Assembly: GCA_963840545.1 (NCBI GenBank)
Contig: CAWIZE010000015.1
Coordinates: 1-64,000 of the forward strand
DNA: 64,000 bases
DNA from: JAKAWQ01 sp963840545
Lineage (GTDB): Bacteria > Pseudomonadota > Alphaproteobacteria > Acetobacterales > Acetobacteraceae
Direction of reading: 5' to 3'
In this document: piece by piece, positions 9,279-19,733 of the stretch
Numbering within the stretch: position 1 is the stretch's first letter
How the letters are laid out: every line of letters starts with the position of its first letter
The notes under the pieces: model-generated
Seen by the model: only the letters and a program-made list of their open reading frames with translations
Told to the model about the DNA's origin: nothing
The model's database searches: none
Position numbers and translations under genes: made by a program

Positions 9279-12200
9279 ATGGCGCATTTCCTCTTCGCCT
9301 CGTACGAAGTGGCGCCGACGACGGCCGGCGGCGTCGGCACGTTCGTCCGCGCCGTTGCCGAGCTTCTCGTAGGGGACGGGCATGCCGTCTCGCTTCTGCT
9401 CGCGCTTCCGGCGCATGAGTTCGAAGTCGTGGCGCGGCCGGGACGTGAAGCGGATCGCGGGCCACGAGCGCATCCGTTCGTTCCACCTGGAAGCGCTCTG
9501 CGGCGACCTTCGCGCGACGAAGGGGGAGTTTCCCTCCGAGGCGCACTGGCAGAGCCACCGCTTCGCGCACGGGGTTCGGGCGATCCATCTGGTCACGCCG
9601 GTCGATTTCGCGGAATTCGTCGACTATTGCGGCACCGCCTATTACGCGCTGCTCGGCCGCGCGGCCGAGCCGGGCGCTTATCCCACGCGCATCGCGATAC
9701 GGCTCCACAACACGATCGAGATCATCGAGCGCCGGGTCGGCAACGATTTCGGGCCGGTGCGGACGCACGACTATGCGCTCGAACGGGCGGCGATCGCGCT
9801 CGCCGACGTGGTGCTCACTCCCGGTCCGCGTTATTGGCGCGAAGAGGCGGCGGAGCTCTATCCGCTCGCGGAGGGCCGGGTGCAATCGTCCTTTCCGGTT
9901 CGTGCGCCGCTGCCGTTCGTGGCCGATGCGGGTGCCGGGCGCGACGTGGTCTTCGTCGGCCGGATCTCCACGTTCAAGGGCGTCGATCGCGTCCTTCACG
10001 CAGCGGTCGCGGCATTCCGCGATCCCGAGCTTTCGCGCCTGATTCGCCGGTTCGTGCTGATCGGCCCCGATGAGACGGTTTCGTCTTCTCTCAGCGAACG
10101 CGCGCTGCTCGCGATCGCGGAGGAGGTTCCGCACGACCGGCTCGTCCTGGCAGGCGCGCTCGACGAGGCAGGGCTGCTCCGGCACTTCGCCGAGGCCGCG
10201 GTCGCGGTGTTCGCGAACCGGGTGGAATCGTTCTGCTACGCGGCCCACGAGGCGCACCTGGCCGGCGTGCCGCTGATACTCTCGGATACGCCGGCCTTCC
10301 GCGATCATTTCGTGGATGGCGAGAGCGCGCTTTTCTTCAACAATTCCGTTCCCGACCTGCTCGCGAAGCTCCGTCGCTGCATGGGTGACGCGGCGCTCCG
10401 GCGGCTGCTCTCCGAGAGCGGCCGGGGCGACCGCGAGCGGTACCGGAAGCACCGGTACGGCGAGCATCTCGCTTGCGCCGCGTTCGCGCCCGAGCCCGCC
10501 GGGCCCGAGGCGGATGCGACGATCGTGGTGGTGCCGAGCGCCGGAGACGCGGCGCAAGCGCGGGGCAGCGCGCGCCTTCTTGCCGCGGCGCTGCCGGGCG
10601 CAACGCTGCGCTACCTGGTGCCCGCGGATGGTGCGTCCGGCGTGCGCGCATTCGGGCGGCTGTGGTCGGTGCGGGCGGTGGACGGCGGCGTGGTTTCGCC
10701 GGAGGCGGAACGACTGCGGCCGGCCGTGGTGTTCGTCGCCGCGGCGGACCGGCTCGAGCCCTCCTTCGTTGCGCGGGCGGTCGCGGCGCTGCGCGCCGAG
10801 CCGCGGATCGGTGCCGTGCTTCCCGCCTTGCTTGCACCGGATGGCCACCGCGCGGTCTCGGAGCTGCCGACGACGCTCGACCGCGCCGCACGGGATGAAG
10901 TGAGGGTGATGTCGGCGGTCATGGCCGTCGAGGCCGACGCCTCGCTGGTCGATCTTTGCACGGACGGCTCGGTGCTGACGGAGATCTCTGCCCTGCTCAG
11001 CCTGAGAGCGCGCCGGCGGGTCATCGCCGACGACCCCGAGCCATCGCTTGTCCGGCGCGGCTTGCCCCTCGATGGGGGGCGTGCGGCCTTGCCCGCGTTC
11101 CTGCGGCGGCACGCCTGGCGGCTCGATCCGGTTTTTGGCGCCAACGAGACCGCGAGCGCGCTGGCGATTTCGGGCGCGCTGTCGGTGGACTGCCTCGGGG
11201 ACGGTCAGGCCGAACTGGCGGCGCATGTCGCGGCATCCGAGCGCCGTCGGGACGAATTCTATCTCCATGCGTCGCCAGGCGGAACGCCTGACGGATGCGT
11301 CACGATCCTGAGCGTTCGGCGGGCGCGATCCGGGCCCGCGGCGCTTTGGGAAGAAATCGAATGGCTGGGGCCGTGGGAGACGCTGGCGGCGTGGGACAGG
11401 CCGAGGGGAATGCGGGCGAGCCGGGGCGGAGCGATGCGCCTGACGGGCGCGGCGGCGCCGGAGGTGACAATGCTGCGCGGGCCGAATCAAGGCGAGGCGG
11501 CGTTGGTTTGGCATGGGCGGGTGATGCGCGTCCGCCTCGCGGACACGGCGTACCGGGCGGTGACCGTTCGGCCGGCGGCACTGCTCTCGCTGTGGGCGGA
11601 CGGGAACCCGGCACCGGCGATCGTCCTCGGCGCGGGCGTGTTGCCGGACGATCCCGCGGTCGAACTGCTCGTGCGGGCGATGGGCGAGAGTGGCGGCGCG
11701 ACGATCTTTCTTGCCGATCCTTGCGAGGTTCCGCTCGCCGAAGCATGCGCGGACCGCGTGCGGGCGGTGGCGGTGCCGAAGGACCTGCGGGACGATGACG
11801 AGCGCATGGCCGCTTCATTCGAATTGGCGGCCAGGCTTGCGGGAGCGCCCTTGGTGTCGCTCTTCGGCGGGGCCGAGATGCTGGGGCCCGTCGATGCGGT
11901 CCTGCGGGCAGGCCGGGACGTCTCGGTGCGGCTGTTCCTGCGGCCAGGCATCGCCTGGCGGGGCGGCGGGTGGGAGGCGATACGGAGGGTTGCGGCCGCG
12001 GCGCGGCGGTTCGGGCGGCGCCTTGCCTTGCACGCGCCGCCCGGGGCCGTTCGCGAGGCGCTTCTGGCGCTCGGCGTATCGGCGCGCCCATGGGCAGTGC
12101 GGGTGCCGGCGCCGCGCATCGTGCCGTCCGGTGGGCCGATCTCGGTGGTGTTCGGGCCCGCGCCGGCGGAAATACCTGCTTCCGGCCATCTGGCGGCCGC

Positions 12201-12615
12201 GGCGGCCGCTTCGGTTCGCCGCGGGCTCGAGCTCGATGCCGTCCATGTCGCGGATTGCGAGGTCCAGGCAGCGCGACTTCTGGAGGGCTACGGGCTGGGC
12301 CCGCTGGTGCGGCGATACGATTCGCCGCTCGACGTGATCGGCTCGCTGGCCGGCAGGCGGTTCATCTACCTCTCGCCGTACGCGGACGGGGCGGTGCCCG
12401 GGGCGGTGCTCAGCGCCTTCGCGCATGGCGGCCTCGCGCTGGTTTCACCGGGCCCCCTGGAGTTCCGAACTCCGGAGCTGCGGGGGGCGCTTTCGGTCGT
12501 GCTCTGGGAGGATGCCCACGCGCTGGCCGGCCAAATCCTCCACATGGCATCGCGATATGACGATCTTGTCCGGCGGTGCGTGGCGTCGCGAGAAGCGACG
12601 ACCGCCGATGCGTGA
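9279..12615 (+). CDS. Very large GT4-containing multidomain protein, one frameshift near 9440
   Basis: Homology starts at ATG 9279 with MAHFLFASYEVAPTTAGGVG, the glycine-rich N-terminus of GT4 enzymes. It leaves frame at about 9437-9455 (after EFEVVAR) and continues in the next frame from RDVKRIAGHERIRSFHLEAL to the TGA at 12613-12615, about 1110 residues in all. Up to about residue 395 it is GT4-like: DVVFVGRISTFKGVDRVLHA, then FANRVESFCYAAHEAHLAGVP. The next 160 residues resemble a GT2 fold without clear catalytic acids (VVFVAAADRLEPSFVARAV). The C-terminal 250 look like a degenerate GT-B (FIYLSPYADGAVPGAVLSAF). Its stop overlaps the next start. The break may be an indel error. Confidence 0.7.
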
Positions 12616-14188
12616 GCCGGGAGCGCCGCCGACCGCGATGGCGTGGGGCCGGCCGGTGCTGCGTCGTGTACGACGGGCATTCGCCCCAGCCGCGGCCGGA
12701 AAAGAGGAGCGGGCGCAACCGGCCGCGCCGCGGCCCGGCGCGATCCGGATCACGGCGACGGGGCGGACGTCCGCGAAGGCGAAGGGCGACGAAGTCGTGA
12801 TCGTCGAGGCGCGGACGGCCTCGGGATTGACGGTGGATCTCGCGCGCCTGGGCGCCCCGGGCCTGGAGATCATGCGCGATGTGGTCGTCGAGGGCATCAA
12901 GCCGGTGCCTATCGGGCTCAAGATCCTTCCGGGCGCGGGCCTCGATGTCGGACTTGGGCGAGGCGGGTTCGTCCATTTCCTCTGCCACCCCTGGTCGGGC
13001 GAGGTGCGTCTCGAGACCGCGGAGTCCAGCACGTCGTTCGATCTCTTTTCGTTACGACATGAACTGCGGCGGGTGGATCTGGCGGATCTCCTGCCGGCGA
13101 TACCCGCTCCCGGCACCGAAATCCGGAGCGTCGATATCGCGGAAGTCGAGCACGTCCTTGCGGAAGCGCGAAAGCGGATCGCCGCGATGGCGCCGCTGCG
13201 GGCGCGCGGGGACCTTCTCGACGACGTGCTTGCGATCTGCACGCCGCGTTGGCGGGGCGTGACGGCGGCGACGCGGGGGCTCTTCCGGTGCATTCTCCCG
13301 GTCCCGCTGACGCCCGAGGAGCATCCTGACGAGATCCCCGCCTCCTACCTGGAGGCGGCGGCCGAGGCGGTCGGCGAAGCCGGCTTCAGTGTCGTCGTCC
13401 TCTCCGGTTCGGATCCGGCGCTGTTCTCGCTTGCCCGCCGGCTCAAGGATATGCAGCCGCACGTCTCGATTCGGCAGATCTGGCACGGAAACTATCTGCA
13501 GATGGGCGAGGCGCATGACTGGGGGCTGTTCGGCCCCTGGCTCGAGGCGGCGCGAGCGGGGTGGGTCGATTGCATCGGCGTCGTCAGGCCCGGAATGGAG
13601 GAGTTCCTTCGCACGCTCGGGGTGCGTGCGGATTTCGTCCAGAACGCAGTGCCGCGCGAGCCGGTTCCAGGGTTGCCGGCGGCGGTCCGGAACGTCGTCG
13701 GCATCTGGCTCTCAGGTTCGACCGAGTATCGCAAGATGCCCTATGCATCCCTTCTTGCGCTTGCCGGGCGCCCGCAGCTCGCATTGCGCGCGTCAGGGCT
13801 CGGCGAGCTCGGCGCGCGGATCGTGGACGAGCTTGGCATTCGGGCGGAGGGGCTTTTCTTCGAACCGATCCCGCATGGGCAGGTTCTGCAGGAGATGCGC
13901 CGCACCGGCCTCACGCTCTATGTGACGCTTTCCGAATGCATGCCGATGGTGCCGCTCGAGAGCATCGCGTGCGGCGTTCCCTGCGTTGTCGGGCCGGCGA
14001 CGCGGTTCTACGACGACGATTACCTTACGGAGCGGCTGGTGGTCGAAGATCCCTCGGATCCCGGGGCGATCCGGCGGCACATCGATCTTGCGATGGAGGA
14101 TTATGGGGAGGTGCGCGCGCGGTCCCTGGCCTTTCTGGACGGTGTCGGCCGGCGCTCGGCCGAGAGCCTCGACCGGTTCCTGGCCTGA
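12608..14188 (+). CDS. Glycosyltransferase, GT4-like C-terminal domain
   Basis: The product has 526 residues from ATG 12608, which overlaps the preceding stop by 8 bases, so the two genes are probably coupled. Residues 1-250 carry no motif I recognise. The C-terminal part is GT-B/GT4-like: RQIWHGNYLQMG, FVQNAVPREPV, a nucleotide-binding region GIWLSGSTEYRKMPY, and LTLYVTLSECMPMVPLESIACGVPCV, which corresponds to the E-x7-E donor-binding region of GT4 enzymes. The gene is followed after 16 bases by the next glycosyltransferase in the same direction. Confidence 0.72.
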   Translation: MREPGAPPTAMAWGRPVLRRVRRAFAPAAAGKEERAQPAAPRPGAIRITATGRTSAKAKGDEVVIVEARTASGLTVDLARLGAPGLEIMRDVVVEGIKPVPIGLKILPGAGLDVGLGRGGFVHFLCHPWSGEVRLETAESSTSFDLFSLRHELRRVDLADLLPAIPAPGTEIRSVDIAEVEHVLAEARKRIAAMAPLRARGDLLDDVLAICTPRWRGVTAATRGLFRCILPVPLTPEEHPDEIPASYLEAAAEAVGEAGFSVVVLSGSDPALFSLARRLKDMQPHVSIRQIWHGNYLQMGEAHDWGLFGPWLEAARAGWVDCIGVVRPGMEEFLRTLGVRADFVQNAVPREPVPGLPAAVRNVVGIWLSGSTEYRKMPYASLLALAGRPQLALRASGLGELGARIVDELGIRAEGLFFEPIPHGQVLQEMRRTGLTLYVTLSECMPMVPLESIACGVPCVVGPATRFYDDDYLTERLVVEDPSDPGAIRRHIDLAMEDYGEVRARSLAFLDGVGRRSAESLDRFLA

Positions 14189-14204
14189 GGGACCGGCGAA
14201 CGTC

Positions 14205-16523
14205 ATGCCGGGCGCGTGGCAGGAATTCGGGAGGTCGGGCCGGGCGTTCCGCGCCGGCGACGACGCGGCGGGCCCGCTCTCGGTCGTGGTCAACACCTAT
14301 GATCGTTCGGCGAGCCTCGCGGAGACGCTCGAGGCGCTGACACTTCTCGATCATCCGAGATTCGAGGTTGTCATCGTCAACGGGCCTTCCACCGACGGCA
14401 CGGAGCGGGTGCTGGCGGGATGGGAAGGACGGATCAAGCTGGTGCGGACGGCAGAGCGCAACCTCGCGCACTCGCGCAATCTCGGGGTGGCCGCCGCCGC
14501 GGGCGCGATCGTCGCGTTCATCGACGATGACGCCTATCCCGATCCGGCGTGGCTCGACCATATCGCGTCCGCCTACGACGACGAGGAGGTCGCCGGGGCC
14601 GGGGGGCCGGTGTACGACCACAACGGCTTCCGCTTGCAGGCGCAATACAACGTCACGAACCGGCTCGGCACGTCATGGTCGCTGGGGCGCGGCCAGCCCA
14701 ATCCGACCGCGGCGGTGAGCAGCCCGTACACCAGCGTGTTCGCCTCGCCGATCGGAACGAACGCCTCATTCCGCCGCGACCGGCTGATCGAGATCGGCGG
14801 CTTCGACGAGGAGTTCGAATATTACCTCGAGGAAACGGATGTCGCGCTCAGGCTGATCGGGCAGGGCTTTGTCGTGCGGGCGCTCGACCACGGCCACGTC
14901 TACCATAAATTTCTGGCGAGCCACTCGCGCAACGCCAAACGGGCGCTGCGCGACCGCTACTCGGTGATCAAGAGCCGGGCCTATTTCGCCTGCAAGCACG
15001 GGCCGCCGGCTTTTTCTCCCGCGGAGATCGGGCGCGATCTCGAGGGCTTCGTCAAGGCGCAGCGCGAGGACTATCTTTGGTGCGTGCGGGAAGGGCTTCT
15101 GGAGACGGCGGATTTCCAGAGCTTCGAGAGGGATATCCCGCGGGCGCTCGATGCGGGGTTCGCCGCGCGGCAGCGGGGCGTGGAGCGCACGCGCCCGCCG
15201 GTCTGGTTCGCGGCACGCGCCCAGCCGTTCCTGCCGTTCCGCACGCGGCGGCCGGCGGGGCGGAAGATGCGTCTTTGCTTCTTCAGCCAGCAATACCCGC
15301 CCGGGACCGTCGGCGGGATCGCGCGGTTCACTCGCGAACTTGCGCTTGGCCTGGCCGAGCGCGGCCATGACGTTCACGTGCTTACGCGCGGGGAGCAAGA
15401 GACGCACGTGGACCTCGAGCAGGGCGTGTGGGTGCACCGGGTGCGTGTCGAGCGGTTTGCCCGACCGGAGGCTCCGGTGGTACCCGAAGGGATCTGGGAT
15501 TACGCGGCGAGCGTCTATGAGGAGGCGCTCAGGCTCCACCGCGACCGGCGGCTCGATCTCATCAGCGCCCCGCTCTGGGATTCGGAAGGCATCGCCGCCT
15601 TGCTCGACCAGCGGCTGCCCGTCGTGGTGAGCCTGCACACGCCGCTTCCGACCGCGCTCCGGACGAGCCCGGAGCTCAGAGGGAGCGCCGAGCACGACGA
15701 GCGGTGGGTGCGGCCGCTGGTGCGACTGGAGAAGTTCTGTCTCGAGCGGTGCCGCGCGGTGCTCGCCAACAGCGCCGCGGTGGCGGACGAGGTGGAGCGG
15801 GTGCATGGCGTCCTCGTCCGCGGCGGAAACTGCCAGGTGATTGCGCATGGCGTGGGCGAGGCGCCTCATGGCGTGGGCGGTGCCCGTTCATTCGTGGCGC
15901 CGGCGCGCCCCATGCCGAGCGTCGCCCTGTTGTTCGTCGGGCGGCTTGAGCGGCGCAAGGGGATCGATGTTCTGCTGGCCGCCCTGCCGGACCTGCTTGC
16001 CCGCTTCGCGGACGTGACGCTGACGGTTGCCGGGGACGATAGGCTGCCGAACGGCGCGGGCACGACGTATCGACGGGAGTTCGAGCGGCGGGCGGCCGGC
16101 GCGGTGGCGGAGAGGGTGCGGTTCCTCGGTCATGTCTCGGAGGACGAGCTGGAGGCGCTTTACGATGCGTCCGACATCGTCGTCGTTCCCTCGCGGTATG
16201 AATCGTTCGGGCTCGTACTGGTTGAGGCCATGCGGCACGGCAAGCCGGTTGTCGCGTCCGACTGCGGCGGCATGGCCGAGGTGCTCGAGGCGGGCGAGAC
16301 GGGGTTGCTGGTGCCGCCGGATGATCCGGCCGCTCTGGCGGGGGCGCTTGCCGTGCTGATCGAGAGGCCGGAGCTGCGAGCGGAGATGGGCGGGCGCGCG
16401 GCCTCGGCGTATCGCGCGCGCTTCACCCGGGCGGCGATGGCGCAAGGCGTCGAGCGCTTCTATGCCGCGGTGGCCGGCGGCAGGCTTGCGGGCGCTCACG
16501 TGGTCGAGGCCAGCCTCGCATGA
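14205..16523 (+). CDS. Bifunctional glycosyltransferase: GT2 plus GT4
   Basis: This 772-residue protein is a natural fusion. Residues about 25-280 are GT2: PLSVVVNTYDRSASL, then AFIDDDAYPDPAWLDHI (DDD metal site), GTNASFRRDRLIEIGGFDEEF and YLEETDVALRL (the ED acceptor motif). From about residue 355 a GT4 enzyme starts with MRLCFFSQQYPPGTVGGIAR. It has LLFVGRLERRKGIDVLLAAL and VPSRYESFGLVLVEAMRHGKP, the last containing the E-x7-E retaining motif. ATG 14205 was taken because the in-frame upstream part overlaps the previous gene. Its end overlaps the next gene as ATGA. Confidence 0.88.
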   Translation: MPGAWQEFGRSGRAFRAGDDAAGPLSVVVNTYDRSASLAETLEALTLLDHPRFEVVIVNGPSTDGTERVLAGWEGRIKLVRTAERNLAHSRNLGVAAAAGAIVAFIDDDAYPDPAWLDHIASAYDDEEVAGAGGPVYDHNGFRLQAQYNVTNRLGTSWSLGRGQPNPTAAVSSPYTSVFASPIGTNASFRRDRLIEIGGFDEEFEYYLEETDVALRLIGQGFVVRALDHGHVYHKFLASHSRNAKRALRDRYSVIKSRAYFACKHGPPAFSPAEIGRDLEGFVKAQREDYLWCVREGLLETADFQSFERDIPRALDAGFAARQRGVERTRPPVWFAARAQPFLPFRTRRPAGRKMRLCFFSQQYPPGTVGGIARFTRELALGLAERGHDVHVLTRGEQETHVDLEQGVWVHRVRVERFARPEAPVVPEGIWDYAASVYEEALRLHRDRRLDLISAPLWDSEGIAALLDQRLPVVVSLHTPLPTALRTSPELRGSAEHDERWVRPLVRLEKFCLERCRAVLANSAAVADEVERVHGVLVRGGNCQVIAHGVGEAPHGVGGARSFVAPARPMPSVALLFVGRLERRKGIDVLLAALPDLLARFADVTLTVAGDDRLPNGAGTTYRREFERRAAGAVAERVRFLGHVSEDELEALYDASDIVVVPSRYESFGLVLVEAMRHGKPVVASDCGGMAEVLEAGETGLLVPPDDPAALAGALAVLIERPELRAEMGGRAASAYRARFTRAAMAQGVERFYAAVAGGRLAGAHVVEASLA

Positions 16524-17350
16524 GGCGCCGGCTTGCCGCGCTCACGCGGGCGATGCTGCGGCCGTTGATCGCGCCGGCGCGCCGGCGGGTCTATGCCTGG
16601 GTCGATTATCGTGTCGCGGAGAGGGTGGCCGCGCTACGGATCAAGCCGTCGCCGTGGCAGGAGACGGGCGGCCCGGAGGGGGTCTGCCTGGCCGAGATCG
16701 TGCCGCAGGTCTTGAATGCCATCTCGACGGCGAATGCGGCGATGCGGGAGACGAAACGAAACGAGCTTGCGCTCAAGGCGCGGCTCGACGAGTTGGCGGC
16801 GCGCCTTGCCGGCTCGGCGGGGGCGTATCTGGAGAGCGACGAGAGCGAGCGCGGACTTGTCCTCAGAATTTCCGGCGGCGGCCCCGGAGTTGCCGTGCAC
16901 GCGCTCGATCTTCCGGTGAAGGAGGGGAGCGCCGCCCAGATCCAGGTGGTGTCGCTGCTCGAGTGCGTGCCGCCGGACGTCGTCAGCGACCGTTTGTTCC
17001 CGCATTTCTATTCGTGTTTGCGGCCTGGCGGTTCTCTCGAGGTGCGCGTGGCGGACGTGGCCGCGGTCGCGGCGGCGCTGACATCGGGCCGGCTCGATCT
17101 CGCGCGGGCCGAGCGCGAGCTCGGCCTTCCGGTGCGCAACGGGCTTGTGGCCCTCTATGACGAGCTGCGGCTGGCGCCGGCGTTGCGTGCGGCCGGATTC
17201 GAGCGGGTGGTGCGGCGGGAGGGGGCGACGCCGTACGAGATGGTTCTGGCCGCGGAGCGGCCGCGGAGCGAGCATGGAGGCGCGCGGCGCTTCGCCGCGC
17301 GGGCGATCGCGGGAACCGAGCCTGGCGGGCAAGTGCCGAGCCTCCCATGA
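16520..17350 (+). CDS. Methyltransferase-like protein lacking the SAM glycine motif
   Basis: The protein has 276 residues and starts with ATGA overlapping the GT2-GT4 stop. The N-terminal 100 residues are helical and basic. The second half resembles the C-terminal strands of class I methyltransferases: QVVSLLECVPPDVVSDRLF, then SCLRPGGSLEVRVADVAAV, like the post-motif III region. The canonical GxGxG SAM loop is not visible, so it may be inactive, an accessory subunit, or a distant member. It is coupled by a 4-base overlap to the GT4 gene downstream. Confidence 0.6.
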   Translation: MRRRLAALTRAMLRPLIAPARRRVYAWVDYRVAERVAALRIKPSPWQETGGPEGVCLAEIVPQVLNAISTANAAMRETKRNELALKARLDELAARLAGSAGAYLESDESERGLVLRISGGGPGVAVHALDLPVKEGSAAQIQVVSLLECVPPDVVSDRLFPHFYSCLRPGGSLEVRVADVAAVAAALTSGRLDLARAERELGLPVRNGLVALYDELRLAPALRAAGFERVVRREGATPYEMVLAAERPRSEHGGARRFAARAIAGTEPGGQVPSLP

Positions 17351-18612
17351 AGCACCGGGGAGCGGTGCTTCGCGTGGCGCTCTATTCCCATGTCTATGTG
17401 CGCCATGATGCGATTTCGTCGAGCTGCGGGCGGAAGCTCGGCCTTCTTTCGGGTCTGAGGAGGCAGGGGGTTCCGGTGGAGGTGACGGCGTTCTGCTGCG
17501 ATTCGGATTATGTGGCGGACGAGGTCCGCCGGGTGCGCGGCGTCGCCGACGTCCTGCGGGACGAGAAGTTCTGGGACGCGGATCTCCATTGCTACGAATT
17601 CGGAATCCACTCGGAGCTGCATGATTCGATGGCGGTCGCGCGGCCGGGCGCGGCCAAGCTTGTCTTTTATCACAGCGTGACCCCGCCCGAGATGTGCGCT
17701 TCGCGCCTCAGGCCGCTCATGGAGCAATCCATGCGGCAGCGGTTCAACCTGTTCGATGCGCATCACGTTGCCTGTATCAGCGAGTTCAACCGCCGCGAGC
17801 TTCGCGGGATCGGCATTCCGGCGGATCGGCTCTCGGTCGTGCCGTTGCCCGCGCCGGCCGTGGAGACGGCCGAGGCACCCACTGTCCGGCGGTTTCTTTC
17901 CCGCGAGAAGGTGCGGCTTCTATTCGTCGGCCGGCTGGTCGAAGCGAAGGGCGTGAGGGAGTTGTTCGAGGCGGCCCGGCGGCTTGCCGCCGTGACTGCG
18001 GACTTCGATCTTTGCTTCGCGTTCAACAGCCGTTTTTCAGACCTCGAGCTGCTCGCGGAGCTCCGCTCAGGGGCCGGGGCGTCGGGCTTCGGCAGGCGGA
18101 TCCGCTTTGTCGCCGACGCCCCGGACGAGGTGCTGCGGGAGCTCTACGCCGATACGGACTGCGTGGTCATGCCGTCCTATCATGAGGGGTTCTGCGTTCC
18201 GGTGCTCGAGGCCTTGGGCGCGGGCTGTTTCGTGATTGCTTCGGACGCGGGCAACCTTCCGCACGTGATCGGCGAGCTTGGGCGGCTGGTTCCCGCGGGC
18301 GATGTGACGGCGCTGGAAGACGCGCTCGGGGAATTCATCGGGGAGATGGCGGCAGCGCGGGCGGCGCGGCGCCTGCCGGTGTTCGCGACGCGAGCGGGCG
18401 CGATGGCGGCGGAGGAATGGTGGGCCGCGCGGACGGAGCACCTTGCGGGGTACTCGCTCGATGAGTTCGAGCGGGGTGTCGGCGAGGCGTTTCGGCGGGC
18501 GCTGCGGACGGCAGGCCGCCCTCCCCCGGAGTGGCTCGAGGCTGGTTGGTTCCCCTCACTCGCGGCGCGGGCGCGGGGCGCGGTCGGAGCGCAGAGGTCA
18601 GGTGAGGCGTGA
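17347..18612 (+). CDS. GT4 family glycosyltransferase
   Basis: A 421-residue retaining glycosyltransferase, the last gene of the co-directional run 9279-18612. It contains ACISEFNRRELRGIGIP after an N-terminal Rossmann domain, RLLFVGRLVEAKGVRELFEA at about 193-212, and VVMPSYHEGFCVPVLEALGAG with the E-x7-E pair that binds the nucleotide-sugar donor. The start overlaps the preceding stop as ATGA (17347-17350). Unusually for a GT4, FYHSVTPPEMCASRLRP precedes the catalytic region; similar stretches occur in GT4 enzymes that extend O-antigen-like chains. Confidence 0.87.
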   Translation: MKHRGAVLRVALYSHVYVRHDAISSSCGRKLGLLSGLRRQGVPVEVTAFCCDSDYVADEVRRVRGVADVLRDEKFWDADLHCYEFGIHSELHDSMAVARPGAAKLVFYHSVTPPEMCASRLRPLMEQSMRQRFNLFDAHHVACISEFNRRELRGIGIPADRLSVVPLPAPAVETAEAPTVRRFLSREKVRLLFVGRLVEAKGVRELFEAARRLAAVTADFDLCFAFNSRFSDLELLAELRSGAGASGFGRRIRFVADAPDEVLRELYADTDCVVMPSYHEGFCVPVLEALGAGCFVIASDAGNLPHVIGELGRLVPAGDVTALEDALGEFIGEMAAARAARRLPVFATRAGAMAAEEWWAARTEHLAGYSLDEFERGVGEAFRRALRTAGRPPPEWLEAGWFPSLAARARGAVGAQRSGEA

Positions 18613-18700
18613 GGCGTCGTGTCGATGGTGGGAGGAATTGGGCACGGCTCGCAGTCGTGGTGAAGGGGCGACGCGTCGTTTTGACGGGCGGAGCCGCGCG

Positions 18701-19511
18701 TCATTGATCGAACGTCAGGATCCGCGTGGCGCTTGGCATCAGGCTCTCGCCGTGCTGCGTCTTCCATGCTTCGTAGCCATCGAGCGTGCTTTCGAAGCGG
18801 TCCTCCGGGATAAGCGCGAGATTGCGTTCCCCTTCCAAGGCGCAAACGCGGTAGCGAATCTGCTTGCAGAAATCTGTCAGCGCCATTCGCCGCCGAAACG
18901 CTCAGTGCTTCGCAGATGATCACCGGCCCGAAGCGACGCAGGATCTCGCTCGCGCCTTCGAGCGCCGCGACTTCGTGGCCTTCCACGTCGATCTTTATTG
19001 CCCCGATGCTCTCGAATGGGCGGAACGGGACTGCCTTCGAGTTCAGGTAGTCGGGCAGGCAATCGGGCGGTGAGAGCAGGCAGTCGAGGGGGACGGCGGC
19101 GACTGTCTGGGTGTGGTCAGGAGGTTGGCGCGGGTCGAGGGCTTCACCCGGCGACATGGTGTAGATTCCGCATGCGTGCGGCAACCGGATGCACTCTTCC
19201 GCGCGCGACGCGGCCAAGTTGACCGGGATGACCGCCAGGTCTTGCTTGCTCCACATGATGTTGGCCGCGAGCCTCCCGAACGTGATGGTCGATGCCTCGA
19301 AGGCCACGCATTTTATGTCCGGGCGGAGCGATGCCGCGGCCAGGGAAAAGAGGCCGGTGAAGGAGCCGACGTCGAGCAGCAGGGACCCGGTGCTGCAGGT
19401 GGAGGCGAGGTAGCACCATAGGTTGAGCGTTCGCGGCTCGTCGAATGCGCCTGCGCGTATCTGGGCGAGAACGGGGTCGTCCTCGCCCCAAGGGTTGATG
19501 AAGCTCTCCAA
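18701..19511 (-). CDS. FkbM family methyltransferase, frameshift near 18890
   Basis: The first part, from a TTG at 19511, reads ESFINPWGEDDPV and then LLLDVGSFTGLFSLAAAS (SAM motif I), VAFEASTITFGRLAANI and AIKIDVEGHEVAALEGA, all classical FkbM. At about 18886-18905 the homology leaves this frame (after ICEALSVSAAN) and resumes as ALTDFCKQIRYRVCALEG to ATRILTFDQ, ending at the TGA in 18701-18703. The combined length is about 270 residues. The start is uncertain: the upstream in-frame region (NSQSSSFLL) also looks coding and an ATG at 19566 lies in another frame. It probably methylates a sugar of the glycan built by its neighbours. Confidence 0.72.
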
Positions 19512-19733
19512 CAGGAAGGAGGAGCTCTGGGAGTTGCACTTTTGATACTGTGAATATGCGTGTCATTGTCCAGGACCGTTGAAAACACGTGCGAGGTGGC
19601 GCGATGGCGATGCGTTATACCAATCCACGCGGCTTGTGACTCACGGGGGGACTTCCCGACGCCGGGCGGGGAAGTCGTAGAAAGGCGGCAGCGCGCACCC
19701 GCTCCCGGCCGGGACGTGCCCCGGGGCGGTCCC

